DNA from: Chitinophagaceae bacterium
GTDB lineage: Bacteria > Bacteroidota > Bacteroidia > Chitinophagales > Chitinophagaceae
Length of the DNA stretch: 64,000 nt
Reading direction: 5' to 3'
Assembly: GCA_003168265.1 (NCBI GenBank)
Contig: PMSV01000008.1
Coordinates: 248,001-312,000 of the forward strand
Positions 43,332 through 53,238 of the stretch are shown here, in pieces. Made by a program: the position numbers and the translations under genes. Below the pieces are notes generated by a model. That model searched no databases. It saw only the letters and a list, made by a program, of their open reading frames with translations, and had not been told where the DNA came from. How positions within the stretch are numbered: the first letter of the stretch is position 1; each line of letters opens with the position of its first letter.

Positions 43332-44354
43332 TTAATTAAACTTCAGCCAGTGTTTTATCTGCTTTTTGAACTCGCTGCCGTTCTGATTCTTTACCTGAAA
43401 TCGCCCTATGGTTGTTGAGTTAGTTTTTTTGGTCGTAAGTGACTCTTCACAAGTAAATGCTGTCCGGAAGTTTTCTTCCTTTATAACTGCCAATGAGTTA
43501 ATATCGTAATTGCCATAAGGATACGATATTAAATCTATTTTCTTCCCTGACCAGTCTTCAAGCCAATTTCTGCACTCAACGATCTCATACTGTTGAATCT
43601 GTTTTGAATGAGCAGGTAATAGCTGATGATTGAGGGTATGGGTGCCCATTGTAAACAAGGGGGAACTAAACATTTCTTTAAGCTCCTTTTTATTCATTGG
43701 GAGATCTTCTTCCTTTGCCGGTTTTGTGTAGGATGCCCATTTCTTTAGCTCTCCGATACTTTGCTCGATCTGGTTTTGTAGCAGCGGCTGAATCAGTTCC
43801 CAGAGCTGAAAATACAATTCGCAGCGCTGCGAGGGAAAGGGATCGAGATAGTTCCAGTATCTGTGTTTCTGGCGGATTTCATGAGTAAGAATTATGTCGC
43901 CTAGTTTAAACGTGTACGGCCTATGACCGATATTTATGGAAAGGTCAGCAGGTAATTCTTCAGAATGAAGTATAATATTTTCAAGCTCGTCCCACCAGAA
44001 CTGCCTGTTTTTAGCTATATATGATGCTGATATAAAAAAGGTCGCAGGGCAATCGTATTTTTCTAATAACGGTCTGGCATGTCTGTAATTATCCCGGTAA
44101 CCATCATCGAAAGTGATGCAAACGCCATCTGATTTGATCTTCCCGCTGCGCATTTGTTGGTTGAGTTCATTGATTGAAATGACTTTGAAGCTTTCTTTTA
44201 ATACCTGGAGCTGCTCTTCGAAGTTATTTGGGCTAACTGCAAGTTGCCATGGATCAGTTTCCAACTCGGAAACTCTATGGTACATCAGGACAATTACCTG
44301 GTGATTAATTGCTTTATTTATTTTTTTAACTATTCGGGAAATCATAAATAACAT
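43332..44354 (-). CDS. Polysaccharide deacetylase (NodB/CE4 family)
   Basis: The 340 residues carry the CE4 motifs: LMYHRV near the N-terminus, ITFDDGYRDNY with the catalytic Asp pair, ATFFISASYI, and the metal-binding HTLNH at about 240. A late strand, YPYGNYD, supplies the Arg/Asp-side motif. An inserted helical segment in the middle (about 150-215) is unlike short NodB enzymes. It would remove N- or O-acetyl groups from the locus's glycan. There is no clear cleaved signal peptide, so cytoplasmic or membrane-associated action is possible. The ATG at 44345 (MISRIVKKINK) is an alternative start. Confidence 0.9.
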   Translation of the reverse strand: MLFMISRIVKKINKAINHQVIVLMYHRVSELETDPWQLAVSPNNFEEQLQVLKESFKVISINELNQQMRSGKIKSDGVCITFDDGYRDNYRHARPLLEKYDCPATFFISASYIAKNRQFWWDELENIILHSEELPADLSINIGHRPYTFKLGDIILTHEIRQKHRYWNYLDPFPSQRCELYFQLWELIQPLLQNQIEQSIGELKKWASYTKPAKEEDLPMNKKELKEMFSSPLFTMGTHTLNHQLLPAHSKQIQQYEIVECRNWLEDWSGKKIDLISYPYGNYDINSLAVIKEENFRTAFTCEESLTTKKTNSTTIGRFQVKNQNGSEFKKQIKHWLKFN

Positions 44355-44392
44355 TATTCCGGAAAAAAATATTCATTCATGTTGATTGGCGC

Positions 44393-45982
44393 TCATTTAA
44401 CAGCGACAGAAGTAATAATAACCTGGAAATTCGGGTCAGGAAAATCCATTTGCTCCTTTGTGAGTTCAGGAAGACCCATACCGAATAAAAATGCAGAGGC
44501 TGTCAGTACATTTCCAAAAACTTCATTCTTTACTTTCTCAGGTGAAAATGATTCAAGGAGGAGCTTTGAAACAGAATTTTCGGTAAAGGACCAATGCCAT
44601 GACTTGCTCCATTGATCCTGCGATATCTGCGTAATTCCCGGAACCGTCATTAGTAATACTCCACCCGGTTTCAAAATTCTAAAGCATGTTTTCAGTGCGT
44701 CCTTGGCATTGTAAATGAACTGAAGGGTTTGAGTGAGAACTATGCAGTCAAAACTATTATCAGGGAGTTGAGGGGCATTGCTTAGATCAGCTATGATGGT
44801 CGCATTTGGGTTTGATTCATCTATATGCAGGATATCGCTTTGAGAGACTTTTACTCCGCCAAAGCGCATAGTATAATCGTTGTCGGCTACTTCCAGGACC
44901 CTCCCCCTGATCCGTGACTCATTATTTTGAAGGAAGTTCTCTATGTAATACCGGTCAATCGGACCGCCACGGTCATATCCAAATTCCTCACTGAATGGCT
45001 TTGTCCGATTAAGGTCTCCAAGGTTTATTTTACCCATTTCGCGCAAATCAGATCTTCTGATGATTTTAACAATGAATCCGGGTATTACTTTTTTCAGGCT
45101 CCTTCGAATTGTGAGAGAATAATGTTCCTTCTTGAATTTAAGATATAATGTTGGATTGTATTTTTTCAGCGAATTAATATAGTTTTTATTTATTTCAGCA
45201 CCTCCATGGAGCTGGTTTCTTAATTCATGATACATTTCTCCTGTATAGAATAATTTCCAGGATGCTATTCCTGAATTAAATGCCGTTATTTCCGCATTCC
45301 CGTTTAAGGAGCTTTTTTGATTTTCGAGGACTTTCAATACGGTATCAAGCATGAATAAGTAATTTCGGGTGAGATTTGATTCGTGTTTTCGATAATAGGC
45401 GACAAGGACAGTGTGTTGAATTACCGGATAATGTCTTGCAATTCTCAGGTAGAGATCATAGTCTTCACAAACCTTTAATGAAGTATCATATCTGTAAGAT
45501 TCCAAGACCTTTTTCCGGAACATTACGGTCGCAATCATTTTAATATAATTCCCTTCAAGCAAATGAATAAAGTTATTATCAGTCACCTCTTTCTCAACAA
45601 GGATGACCTGGGCACCTTCTTGAAAATAAATTGAGTGTGCTCCGGATACAAATGCTAATGCGGGGTTCTTTAATAAATAGTCCAGGTTGGTTTCAAGAGC
45701 AGTGAAATTTAGCCAATCGTCTGAATCCAGGAATACAATGTAATCCCCCCTGCTGTGATCTATTCCCCTATTTCGGGCAGCAGAAAGGCCCTGTCTCGTC
45801 TGAAAAATGTATTCTACTTCAGTAAAGCCGGTGGCAACTGATTTGGTTTCATCTTCAGAACCATCATCAACTACAATAATCTCATAATGTTTATGGGTTT
45901 GTCCAAGTACACTTTTAATTGCTTTGCCTAAAAAATGGCCCTGATTAAAACAGGGAATGATGACCGATACGAGATTTTGCAT
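44393..45982 (-). CDS. Glycosyltransferase 2 - SAM methyltransferase fusion
   Basis: The 529 residues fall into two enzymes. Residues 1-230 are a GT2 domain with VSVIIPCFNQ, IIVVDDGSED and FLDSDDW (86-90). Residues about 340-529 are a class I methyltransferase-like domain with IIADLSNAPQLPDNSFDCIVLTQTL as the adenine-side strand region and a 'RILKPGGVLLMTVPG' post-motif. The usual glycine-rich SAM loop (ExGxG) is replaced by VLEVADNDYTMRFG (362-375), a variant I have seen in glycan-locus methyltransferases. The protein could add a sugar and methylate it. Because the adjacent Wzt carries a glycan-recognising domain, a role as chain-end modifier is possible by analogy with WbdD-type systems. 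Confidence 0.88.
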   Translation of the reverse strand: MQNLVSVIIPCFNQGHFLGKAIKSVLGQTHKHYEIIVVDDGSEDETKSVATGFTEVEYIFQTRQGLSAARNRGIDHSRGDYIVFLDSDDWLNFTALETNLDYLLKNPALAFVSGAHSIYFQEGAQVILVEKEVTDNNFIHLLEGNYIKMIATVMFRKKVLESYRYDTSLKVCEDYDLYLRIARHYPVIQHTVLVAYYRKHESNLTRNYLFMLDTVLKVLENQKSSLNGNAEITAFNSGIASWKLFYTGEMYHELRNQLHGGAEINKNYINSLKKYNPTLYLKFKKEHYSLTIRRSLKKVIPGFIVKIIRRSDLREMGKINLGDLNRTKPFSEEFGYDRGGPIDRYYIENFLQNNESRIRGRVLEVADNDYTMRFGGVKVSQSDILHIDESNPNATIIADLSNAPQLPDNSFDCIVLTQTLQFIYNAKDALKTCFRILKPGGVLLMTVPGITQISQDQWSKSWHWSFTENSVSKLLLESFSPEKVKNEVFGNVLTASAFLFGMGLPELTKEQMDFPDPNFQVIITSVAVK

Positions 45983-46009
45983 ATATTAAAATATGGTCTG
46001 GTTTAGGAA

Positions 46010-46945
46010 TTAAAATAATTTGGAAACCTTTTGTTTGATTTTTTGAAGTTGCCTCCTTAATGAGAAATTCTTTAGTTTCTTTGGAACTGTCGTTCCTATA
46101 AAGTGAATGGCCGGATAGCGGTAGGGAAAGATCGCCTTGTCGAAAAGCTTAATGATATCCTCGGTTGCTCCATCATTGGAACTTAGGTAAATTTCCATCC
46201 ATCTTAAAAAAAAGCCCCTTTGTTTTTCATAAAGGCCATGTGTAACTGAATAATTTACCAGCGATGTTTTTCTCTGCCGGTATTTATTATTACAATCGGA
46301 TGAAATGTAAATTCTTTCATGCAGATACAACTTAATATGAAATGCCTGGTCTTCGTACATTCCCCTGAAGGGTAATTCAAAGCACCCATATTGAAGGACT
46401 GCCCTTTTCTCCACAATCAGGCTGCAGATACAGGGTGAGGTGCCGGTGCTTAAAGGATATAAGCGTCTTAATAATTCAGGATGTGAATAAACAGCGTTTT
46501 GAGGAACACCTACTTCCAGTTTGTAATCTTTTTTTGTTGGATCTTCCCAGCTATGCCAATACAAAGTTGCTTCACAAACCATGGCTACCTGTTTCTCCTT
46601 CCAGCAATTAATGATATTTTCCAGAAATATAGGCATCCAAACATCATCTCCGTCGAGGAAAGCAAGCAGATTGCCGGAAGAATAACTTATTCCTGTATTT
46701 CTGCTAAAACTCAAACCATGGTTTTTATGCCCTTGATGATCCTTGTATATTATCTTTCCTGGAAATTCAGTACTGTATTTATTTGCTATTTGACTGCTAT
46801 TGTCAGTTGATCCGTCATCTATAAGAAGCAACTCCCAATTTTGCCAGGTTTGTTGCAATACACTTTGTATTGCTTCTTCCAAAAAGGGCTCCAAATTCAA
46901 GAAACAGGTTATGACAGATACTTTTGGATTCAGTTCCGAGCCCAT
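46010..46945 (-). CDS. Glycosyltransferase family 2
   Basis: The 311-residue GT-A enzyme has VSVITCFLNLEPFLEEAI, LLLIDDGSTDNSS, GLSFSRNTGI and the metal site FLDGDDVW. A later acidic segment, 'FRGMYEDQAFHIKLYL', gives the E/D pair. It most resembles transferases acting on short lipid-linked acceptors. It lies between wzt and the GT2-methyltransferase fusion on the minus strand, separated by only 27 bases from the latter, so it is co-transcribed. Donor unknown. Confidence 0.92.
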   Translation of the reverse strand: MGSELNPKVSVITCFLNLEPFLEEAIQSVLQQTWQNWELLLIDDGSTDNSSQIANKYSTEFPGKIIYKDHQGHKNHGLSFSRNTGISYSSGNLLAFLDGDDVWMPIFLENIINCWKEKQVAMVCEATLYWHSWEDPTKKDYKLEVGVPQNAVYSHPELLRRLYPLSTGTSPCICSLIVEKRAVLQYGCFELPFRGMYEDQAFHIKLYLHERIYISSDCNNKYRQRKTSLVNYSVTHGLYEKQRGFFLRWMEIYLSSNDGATEDIIKLFDKAIFPYRYPAIHFIGTTVPKKLKNFSLRRQLQKIKQKVSKLF

Positions 46946-46994
46946 TAAGCAGGATTTAGTTCAAATACATTATTCATTAATTCTATTATTCCAT

Positions 46995-48263
46995 CTATGA
47001 ACCTGTTTTAGGAATTGTCTTTTTCAGTTTGAGGGGAAAATTGGGCCGAACTTGCCCCCACCATTTGTCATACCAATAAACGTTTTCACGAAAATCTGCC
47101 ACTTCGAATTGTAAACATTCTTCAAAATAAAAGAGCTCCTTCGAATGGCCCTCGACAAAATACAGGGAAAAATAATAGGCTCCGTCATTGAGGAAATTCC
47201 CGGGAATCATACATTCCGCCTCGATCATACCCTCATTGCAGGTTGAGGATTTTGACGGGATATCGAAGACACAATCTCCTGCCAGGGTGAAAAGAAGCAG
47301 ATCAACAGATAAATTGACATTTTTCCCTGCATTATAAAATTTAAATCTGACGGTCAAAGGCGTCCTGATATCTATGGGGTTCATTTGGTCAGTTAAATGA
47401 GGGATCAATTCCACTGACAATACTTTTATATAATCTGTACCGGGCGCTTCCTCCAATGTATGGAATTCCTGCTTCCAAATTTTTTTTTGTTCTCCTCCCA
47501 TATATTTACCGACAACTGACCTCGTGTCTCCAATCTCATTGATCATTCCTTTTTTAAGCCAGATGGATTTGGTACACAAGTTATTTATCGCCTGCATATT
47601 GTGACTGACAAATATGACAGTGCGCCCCAGTTTGGAAGATGCATCGTTCATTTTGCCAAGGCATTTTTTTTGAAATTCAGCGTCCCCCACAGCAAGCACT
47701 TCATCTACTATCAGGATATCAGGTTGCATGTGTGCGGCCACAGCAAAAGCAAGTCTAACATACATACCTGAAGAATATCGTTTAACCGGTGTGTCCAGAA
47801 AGAGTTCTATTCCGGAAAAATCAACGATTTCATCGAATTTCTCAGAGATCTCCCGTTTATTCATTCCCAATATATTCCCGCTTATGAAAATATTCTCCCT
47901 TCCGGTCAACTCATTATGAAAACCGGTTCCCACTTCAAGGAGACTGCTGACCCTGCCTCTGCCCCTGACAATTCCTTCGGTGGGCTTGACGATTCTGGAT
48001 AAAATTTTCAAAAGTGTTGATTTGCCGGCGCCATTTTGCCCGATAATTCCCCATGCTTCGCCTTCCCTGATCTCAAAGTTGATATTTTTTAAGGCCCAGA
48101 GATAATTCTTTTCATTCTCAGTTGATTGAAAATAGGGGTCTTCTTTTTTCAGAACAGTGTTCCTCCACCAGTGCATCATCTCTCTCCTTAAAGACCCGGT
48201 TCCAATAGCCCCTAGGCCGTATAGTTTCGAAATATTCTCCACCTGTATTATAATTTCTGACAT
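46995..48263 (-). CDS. ABC transporter ATPase for polysaccharide export (Wzt-like)
   Basis: A 422-residue protein with an ATPase domain in residues 1-265: Walker A GQNGAGKST (75-83), signature YSSGM (163-167), Walker B ILIVDEVL (183-190) and the switch His in VSHNM. Residues about 275-410 form a C-terminal beta-sandwich (Wzt_C type) with 'PLTVRFKFYNAGKNVNLSV' and 'YYFSLYFVEG'. In other bacteria this domain binds the modified end of the finished O-antigen before export. The permease gene ends 5 bases upstream of this start, so the two form a transporter. The extra domain implies that export depends on a terminal modification. Confidence 0.95.
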   Translation of the reverse strand: MSEIIIQVENISKLYGLGAIGTGSLRREMMHWWRNTVLKKEDPYFQSTENEKNYLWALKNINFEIREGEAWGIIGQNGAGKSTLLKILSRIVKPTEGIVRGRGRVSSLLEVGTGFHNELTGRENIFISGNILGMNKREISEKFDEIVDFSGIELFLDTPVKRYSSGMYVRLAFAVAAHMQPDILIVDEVLAVGDAEFQKKCLGKMNDASSKLGRTVIFVSHNMQAINNLCTKSIWLKKGMINEIGDTRSVVGKYMGGEQKKIWKQEFHTLEEAPGTDYIKVLSVELIPHLTDQMNPIDIRTPLTVRFKFYNAGKNVNLSVDLLLFTLAGDCVFDIPSKSSTCNEGMIEAECMIPGNFLNDGAYYFSLYFVEGHSKELFYFEECLQFEVADFRENVYWYDKWWGQVRPNFPLKLKKTIPKTGS

Positions 48264-48268
48264 AAGGA

Positions 48269-49120
48269 TCAGGCTAAATCAATGAGTTTATCACTCCATT
48301 TATTAAAAACGACGATTCCTGCCAATAATAATATGATCATGAATCCGGTACAATAAAAAATTTGTAAACTATTAAAGCTGCCTTTTCCGAAAAAGGCAAA
48401 ACGAAACATCTCAAATGGAATTGATAAGGGGTTGAAATTAACCAGCAATCTGACTTTTGGAGGAACCATCCCTACTGAGTAAAAGATCGGACAGATAAAC
48501 ATAAATAGCCTAATGAACAATTGAAGCAAATTGAAAAGATCCTTGTACTTAATGGTTATTATACTGAAGATTAAGCCTGCACCAAAACCTGTCCCGGAAA
48601 TAATAATGATTACCGGCAGGGAGATCAACAGACGGATAAAATTGAATTCTATATGTCTAAACAGATAAAAATATCCTGCAATAATTATCAGTAGTAAGAA
48701 TTGAATGCCAAACTTCAAAAAACTCAAGGCTAAAATGGATAGTGGCGCAATTAATCTTGGGAAATATACCTTTTCAAAAATTGTTATACTTTGAGTATAT
48801 GCATAGGAAGTGTTGGAAAAAATATCTGCAAAGAGATTCCAAAGGGTAATGCCTGTAAGATAGTATAATAGTGCAGGTACGCCGTCAGTGGATATGCCAA
48901 TGACTTCATGGAATACAAAGACATAAGTTATCACTGTCAAAATGGGTTGAAATACGACCCAAAACGGGCCTAATAAGGTTTGCTGATAAGAGCTCAGGAA
49001 ATCTTTTCGTACCAAACGGAACAAAAGGTCTTTATAGTTAAATAATTCCTTCAGGTTTACACCCAACCAGGAAGTGCCGCCGTTTATTTCCCATTCCCAC
49101 CAGTTCTGTTTATCAGGCAT
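48269..49120 (-). CDS. ABC-2 type polysaccharide export permease (Wzm-like)
   Basis: The 283 residues have about six transmembrane helices after a soluble N-terminus. Characteristic points are the 'LFRLVRKDFLSSYQQTLLGPFWVVFQPI' start (the KDFLxxYxxTxLGxxW signature of Wzm/KpsM permeases) and 'LFMFICPIFYSVGMVPPKV' near the end. It forms the membrane channel for a lipid-linked polysaccharide. The ATPase gene follows 5 bases downstream, and the preceding glycosyltransferase ends 4 bases upstream. Confidence 0.95.
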   Translation of the reverse strand: MPDKQNWWEWEINGGTSWLGVNLKELFNYKDLLFRLVRKDFLSSYQQTLLGPFWVVFQPILTVITYVFVFHEVIGISTDGVPALLYYLTGITLWNLFADIFSNTSYAYTQSITIFEKVYFPRLIAPLSILALSFLKFGIQFLLLIIIAGYFYLFRHIEFNFIRLLISLPVIIIISGTGFGAGLIFSIITIKYKDLFNLLQLFIRLFMFICPIFYSVGMVPPKVRLLVNFNPLSIPFEMFRFAFFGKGSFNSLQIFYCTGFMIILLLAGIVVFNKWSDKLIDLA

Positions 49121-49124
49121 ATTA

Positions 49125-50174
49125 TTAATATTTATCTTTTGAAAAGGATTTGGGAAGGCCTTTTTTTATTGATTGCATCTTTTTTATGAATTTCTTGTAT
49201 CCCAGAATATACATCATGTAAAAACGAAGTGCCCAAAATGAGGTTTCCAGGTCCTTACTCATCTTCCATGCCCCCTTTGTTTGTATAAGGGCTGCATTTT
49301 TATTTACAGATAACAGGCTATTGGCGGTTCTGACGCAATAAGTCGCATAGTATGCAGATGCAAACCTTTTATATCTGGCTCTTTTTTCTTCCGGCAGATA
49401 GGTTTGAATGATATTGATGACTTTTTTGATGTCCGGTATATTTTGTCCTGTCAGAAAATAGTTATGACTAATACCAGTCCCATGCCCTAATCTGTATGCG
49501 GCCAGATAATTAGGTGAATAGGCGACCTGGAATTTTGATGCAATCCTTGCCCACATTTCCCAGTCTTCTCCGAAATGCACCGCGTAGAAACTACCTAATT
49601 CCTCATAAACTTTTCTTTTGACAACCATGGCCGGCGGTTGCAATTCCTGGCGCTTCCCTATAAGGGATAAAAAATCAGAAATGATCCCGGGTTTTGAAAG
49701 TAAGGGTCTGTTGATAAGATCGACTTTCTGACTTTTGTAATCTATAAATATGAAATTAGTAAATGCCGCACCCGCTTCGGGATGAAGGGCAAACAAATCA
49801 GAGATCTCTTTGTAAAACCCGGGCTCAACCCGATCGTCCCCATGCAATATGTGTATATAATGGCCTCTTGCATGATTTATACAAGTTTCAAAGTTTCTCA
49901 GGCTGCCCTGGTTAACACACTGTTTGTTAAATTCCACTCTGCCTTGCCCAATTTTATTTACGAGTCCTTCAACATCGCCATCCGTGCTGCAATCATCAAC
50001 AATCTGGATTTGCATGATTTCCTTTCCCAGGTCCTGGCTCAATACACTTTTCAAAGTTTCTTCCACATATCCAAAGCAATTATAAGTTGGGATCATTATT
50101 GACCAAAGAGGCCGCACTATCCCTTCCGGAAGAGATTCAATAGTTGGAGGTATTTGTGGCGTTCGTTGGGTCAT
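49125..50174 (-). CDS. Glycosyltransferase family 2
   Basis: The 349-residue protein has a Pro-rich N-terminus leading to LWSIMIPTYNCFGYVEETL, IQIVDDCSTDG and the metal site ILHGDDRVEPGF, then 'FGEDWEMWARIA' as the catalytic-acid segment. A Lys-rich C-terminal tail (KKMQSIKKGLPKSFSKDK) may touch the membrane. It is part of the same operon as wzm and lies 24 bases from the secreted-protein gene. Donor and acceptor are unknown. Confidence 0.92.
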   Translation of the reverse strand: MTQRTPQIPPTIESLPEGIVRPLWSIMIPTYNCFGYVEETLKSVLSQDLGKEIMQIQIVDDCSTDGDVEGLVNKIGQGRVEFNKQCVNQGSLRNFETCINHARGHYIHILHGDDRVEPGFYKEISDLFALHPEAGAAFTNFIFIDYKSQKVDLINRPLLSKPGIISDFLSLIGKRQELQPPAMVVKRKVYEELGSFYAVHFGEDWEMWARIASKFQVAYSPNYLAAYRLGHGTGISHNYFLTGQNIPDIKKVINIIQTYLPEEKRARYKRFASAYYATYCVRTANSLLSVNKNAALIQTKGAWKMSKDLETSFWALRFYMMYILGYKKFIKKMQSIKKGLPKSFSKDKY

Positions 50175-50197
50175 CAGAGCCGAACTAATTTATACGT

Positions 50198-53100
50198 TTA
50201 TTCTTTTTTGAAAAATCGCAGTTCTGAAAAATCAACGGATCGGGTGTAATTATCTGCACTTTGGTTCGTATAGAAATAAAGCCTGAGCGTTTTCGGCCTG
50301 GACCAGTCTGCCCCAGGGTCAGCAGTGATGACAGTTTTCAACGTCTTATATTGTGCGTAATGAATAGAGATGTATCCGTCGGCTGCGCTGACTTCAATAG
50401 GCTGAAATTTTTTTTTCGTTACCTCCAGGTCATTCCCACGTGTATGGTAGATCAATTGCCCGTTTCCAATCACATTTGTACCGGAAATTGCGTCCCTCTG
50501 AATGAAAAACCGGGCGATGGTTTTTCCATTAATATCAAGAATTTCCAGATAACTGCCGCCCATGCTGGGATTGCTCGGTTCATTCGGGGTATTGTAGTCA
50601 AAAAGTACGAGGCCGCGCATTTTCCATGAGGATAACTTATGATCATTTCCAAGTTCCCTGGTGACTGAAGCCGTTGAAGATGGATTTGTCCACTTGAGGG
50701 CACAGATTATAAATAAATCCGGATCCTTTAATACATCATAGGTTTTTTCTCCGGTGGTTGCCCGGAAATAGTTGCCAGGCCCATCCTCATAATCCTGCTT
50801 AGGATTTCTGGACCAACCCGCGCTTCCATCAACCAAATTGATTCCCCTCGTTAATCCTTCGAGGAGGTCAGTTTGGCCGGAATCAATCAATCGATCAGGT
50901 AAGGGATACAAAGCGTTTTGAATCCGGATCGTGTTCAATCCTTTAATATGCCATCTGTGTACTGCAGCATGACAGGTTTCATCTCCATGGTATAAATAGG
51001 TTTCTCCGTTATACCTTACTATACTTCCTGTAAATGCATTTCCGGCTCCTTCTGCAAAAGCCTCTTCGCCGGGGTGATCAGGCGTCAGGGTTCCAAATTG
51101 GCCAACCATTAATCCATTATTGTATACATGATTCCATATATTGGTCTGACTTTGTTTCCAGTTTTCACCATGGTAACTCCAAAAAATATCCTGCCCGCTC
51201 ACAAGAGCCAGACCCCCTGGATATTTTACCCCATTTCCGCTGTCAAACCATCCATCCCGGGGAAATGGACCTGTGTATTTTACGGATGTGCTTTGTGCGG
51301 TTCTCCACAGCCATTGATCGGTACCCTTGGTTATGGCGCCCAGATGATACTGTTGCCCATGCCCGTTAACTGCTTTACTGTAATCAAAAAATACAATTTG
51401 ATTTGAACTGGTAAATGGCTCAGCCCTCCAACCTTCCCAGCAAATCGGATCATACATTGATATCGGCGGAGTTTCAACAAGCTCCTCTGAAGTATCAGTC
51501 CAGACAGGGTTGTTTTCCTGATCAAATCCGGTAAGGGAATATTTACTTAATGTTTGAGATAATCCGATAATAGGAGGGGAGCCTACAATTTTGGAACCAT
51601 CCCGGGACAGAATGGCAGACCTTGGAAATGAAATATTCGTATACCTGGCGGAGCCTCCCTTGACTAATTCAATGATAGTGTATTTATTACCTGTCCTCAG
51701 CCTGGCATAGGTTCGTCCATTTTTTAAGGTTACGATATATCTCATTTTTTCGGAAAAATCATACTCTTTCCCAATATTAGCTCCCCAGTTCCTGACCAAT
51801 ATCCAGGAACCATTGCTCCTGCCCAAAGGTTTGGAATAGTCAATCTTAAACTCCATGAAATCTGCGAATAGCCTGGTCGGGTCATTCGGATCGACAAATA
51901 CATTATATAAAGCTTGCTGATACATTACCATGTCGATGTAAATCCGATCTCTGGAATAATGCATTACCCTTCTGTTTTGCTGGTCGCCAACGTAAAAACT
52001 GCCATCAGGCAGATAGGATAAAAAAGTGGGGTATTCCTTCCGGATGTCCTTCCAATAGAATTTGTCATTTTCGACTTTAGAATTTTTGATATAACTAACT
52101 GAAGCTCCTAATGACCATAGAGATTTTGCAGTTTCGTTGGAAAAGGCTCTGACTGTTTCTTTATCCAGGTCCGCGATGATAATAACCTTATTGTCCGGAG
52201 AAATGGCAATTGCCCCTGCTTCAGAAATGGGTATTATCAAGCCTGAGGATGTTAATGCCCCATCTGTTCCAACAAAATATTTTTCAACTACGGACCCATG
52301 AACAAGCCAAATATTATTCTGATGATCGGACTGTATAATGGAAGGAGATTGAGTTATAATTGTTTTGATTAATTCTCCTGTGGTTTTGTTTATTACCTGC
52401 AACTGATTTAGACCCTTTCTGGTAACAAAGAAATATTTTCCCGAAGCCTGAACTGCCATTCCAGTGATTTGTGAAGGCACAGATCTGGGCGTATTCATGT
52501 AGGCGATAGTACTCTCATAAGTGCTGCCCCATTCCATTTTGGCTGCAACTCCCGCTGCAAATTTTGCCGGCTCATCGTCTGAGGTTCTCGTGGCAAAAAC
52601 GAATGTTTCGTTGTTTGTATCGAATGGATCACCCCCTCCCCAATACACTAGGTTTCCATCTGTGCATACAAATGTGGAAACCTGATTGGTTTGCTTCAGC
52701 GGACCGATCCAGGTCTTCGAATTCGGATCATTTAGGCTGGTCTTGAAATTGGCAGGCCAGCCTTCATCATAACCCGCCGCCCAATAAATGGTCCCATTCG
52801 CGACTGCCATTCCGAATAATGGATCAAAAAACCTCAGTTTTGTATTTCCGGTACCTGCATCGGATGTATTGCCTATGACTGCCCCTTCCCATTCGTATTG
52901 TACATTATTTGAAAGTATCTTGACCTGGTAATTATCCTTTGGCGCGGGAGTTCCGTCGTCCAGCAGACCATCCCATTTTTCAATATGCTCCCCTCCACTA
53001 TAATCAACCAGACTCCACAAGGTTCTTACCAGCGTGCCGTCTTGTTTGAAAACTCCTGCACTTGTCCTGGCCTTACCTGATAATGTGAATGAGAATGACC

Positions 53101-53200
53101 CCGAAGTCCGCTGGCATGTAGATAGAGCCGGGAATGCCAGGCATAAAATACAGCTTATCGTATTTAAAATGATCCGGTATGCGTTTAAAACTCTAAACAT
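50198..53200 (-). CDS. 1000-residue secreted protein with FlgD-like and propeller-like regions, unknown function
   Basis: The N-terminus is a hydrophobic signal (ILNTISCILCLAFPALS). Residues about 34-95 resemble a FlgD Ig-like fold (GVFKQDGTLVRTLWSLVDYSGG, 'WDGLLDDGTPAPKDNYQVKI'). Residues about 120-460 contain repeated blades of the type 'GMAVQASGKYFFV', 'AIAISPDNKVIIIADLD' and 'LSYLPDGSFYVGD', as in beta-propellers. The middle is of unknown fold, and the last 150 residues (EILDINGKTIARFFIQ to SELRFFKKE) look like a jelly-roll that could bind sugar. There is no T9SS sorting tail and no catalytic motif I recognise. It is embedded between glycosyltransferases, so it may process or attach the exported glycan. 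Confidence 0.75.
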   Translation of the reverse strand: MFRVLNAYRIILNTISCILCLAFPALSTCQRTSGSFSFTLSGKARTSAGVFKQDGTLVRTLWSLVDYSGGEHIEKWDGLLDDGTPAPKDNYQVKILSNNVQYEWEGAVIGNTSDAGTGNTKLRFFDPLFGMAVANGTIYWAAGYDEGWPANFKTSLNDPNSKTWIGPLKQTNQVSTFVCTDGNLVYWGGGDPFDTNNETFVFATRTSDDEPAKFAAGVAAKMEWGSTYESTIAYMNTPRSVPSQITGMAVQASGKYFFVTRKGLNQLQVINKTTGELIKTIITQSPSIIQSDHQNNIWLVHGSVVEKYFVGTDGALTSSGLIIPISEAGAIAISPDNKVIIIADLDKETVRAFSNETAKSLWSLGASVSYIKNSKVENDKFYWKDIRKEYPTFLSYLPDGSFYVGDQQNRRVMHYSRDRIYIDMVMYQQALYNVFVDPNDPTRLFADFMEFKIDYSKPLGRSNGSWILVRNWGANIGKEYDFSEKMRYIVTLKNGRTYARLRTGNKYTIIELVKGGSARYTNISFPRSAILSRDGSKIVGSPPIIGLSQTLSKYSLTGFDQENNPVWTDTSEELVETPPISMYDPICWEGWRAEPFTSSNQIVFFDYSKAVNGHGQQYHLGAITKGTDQWLWRTAQSTSVKYTGPFPRDGWFDSGNGVKYPGGLALVSGQDIFWSYHGENWKQSQTNIWNHVYNNGLMVGQFGTLTPDHPGEEAFAEGAGNAFTGSIVRYNGETYLYHGDETCHAAVHRWHIKGLNTIRIQNALYPLPDRLIDSGQTDLLEGLTRGINLVDGSAGWSRNPKQDYEDGPGNYFRATTGEKTYDVLKDPDLFIICALKWTNPSSTASVTRELGNDHKLSSWKMRGLVLFDYNTPNEPSNPSMGGSYLEILDINGKTIARFFIQRDAISGTNVIGNGQLIYHTRGNDLEVTKKKFQPIEVSAADGYISIHYAQYKTLKTVITADPGADWSRPKTLRLYFYTNQSADNYTRSVDFSELRFFKKE

Positions 53201-53238
53201 TTATTTTAGTGGAATGATTTTTCCGGGTTTTGCGATCC

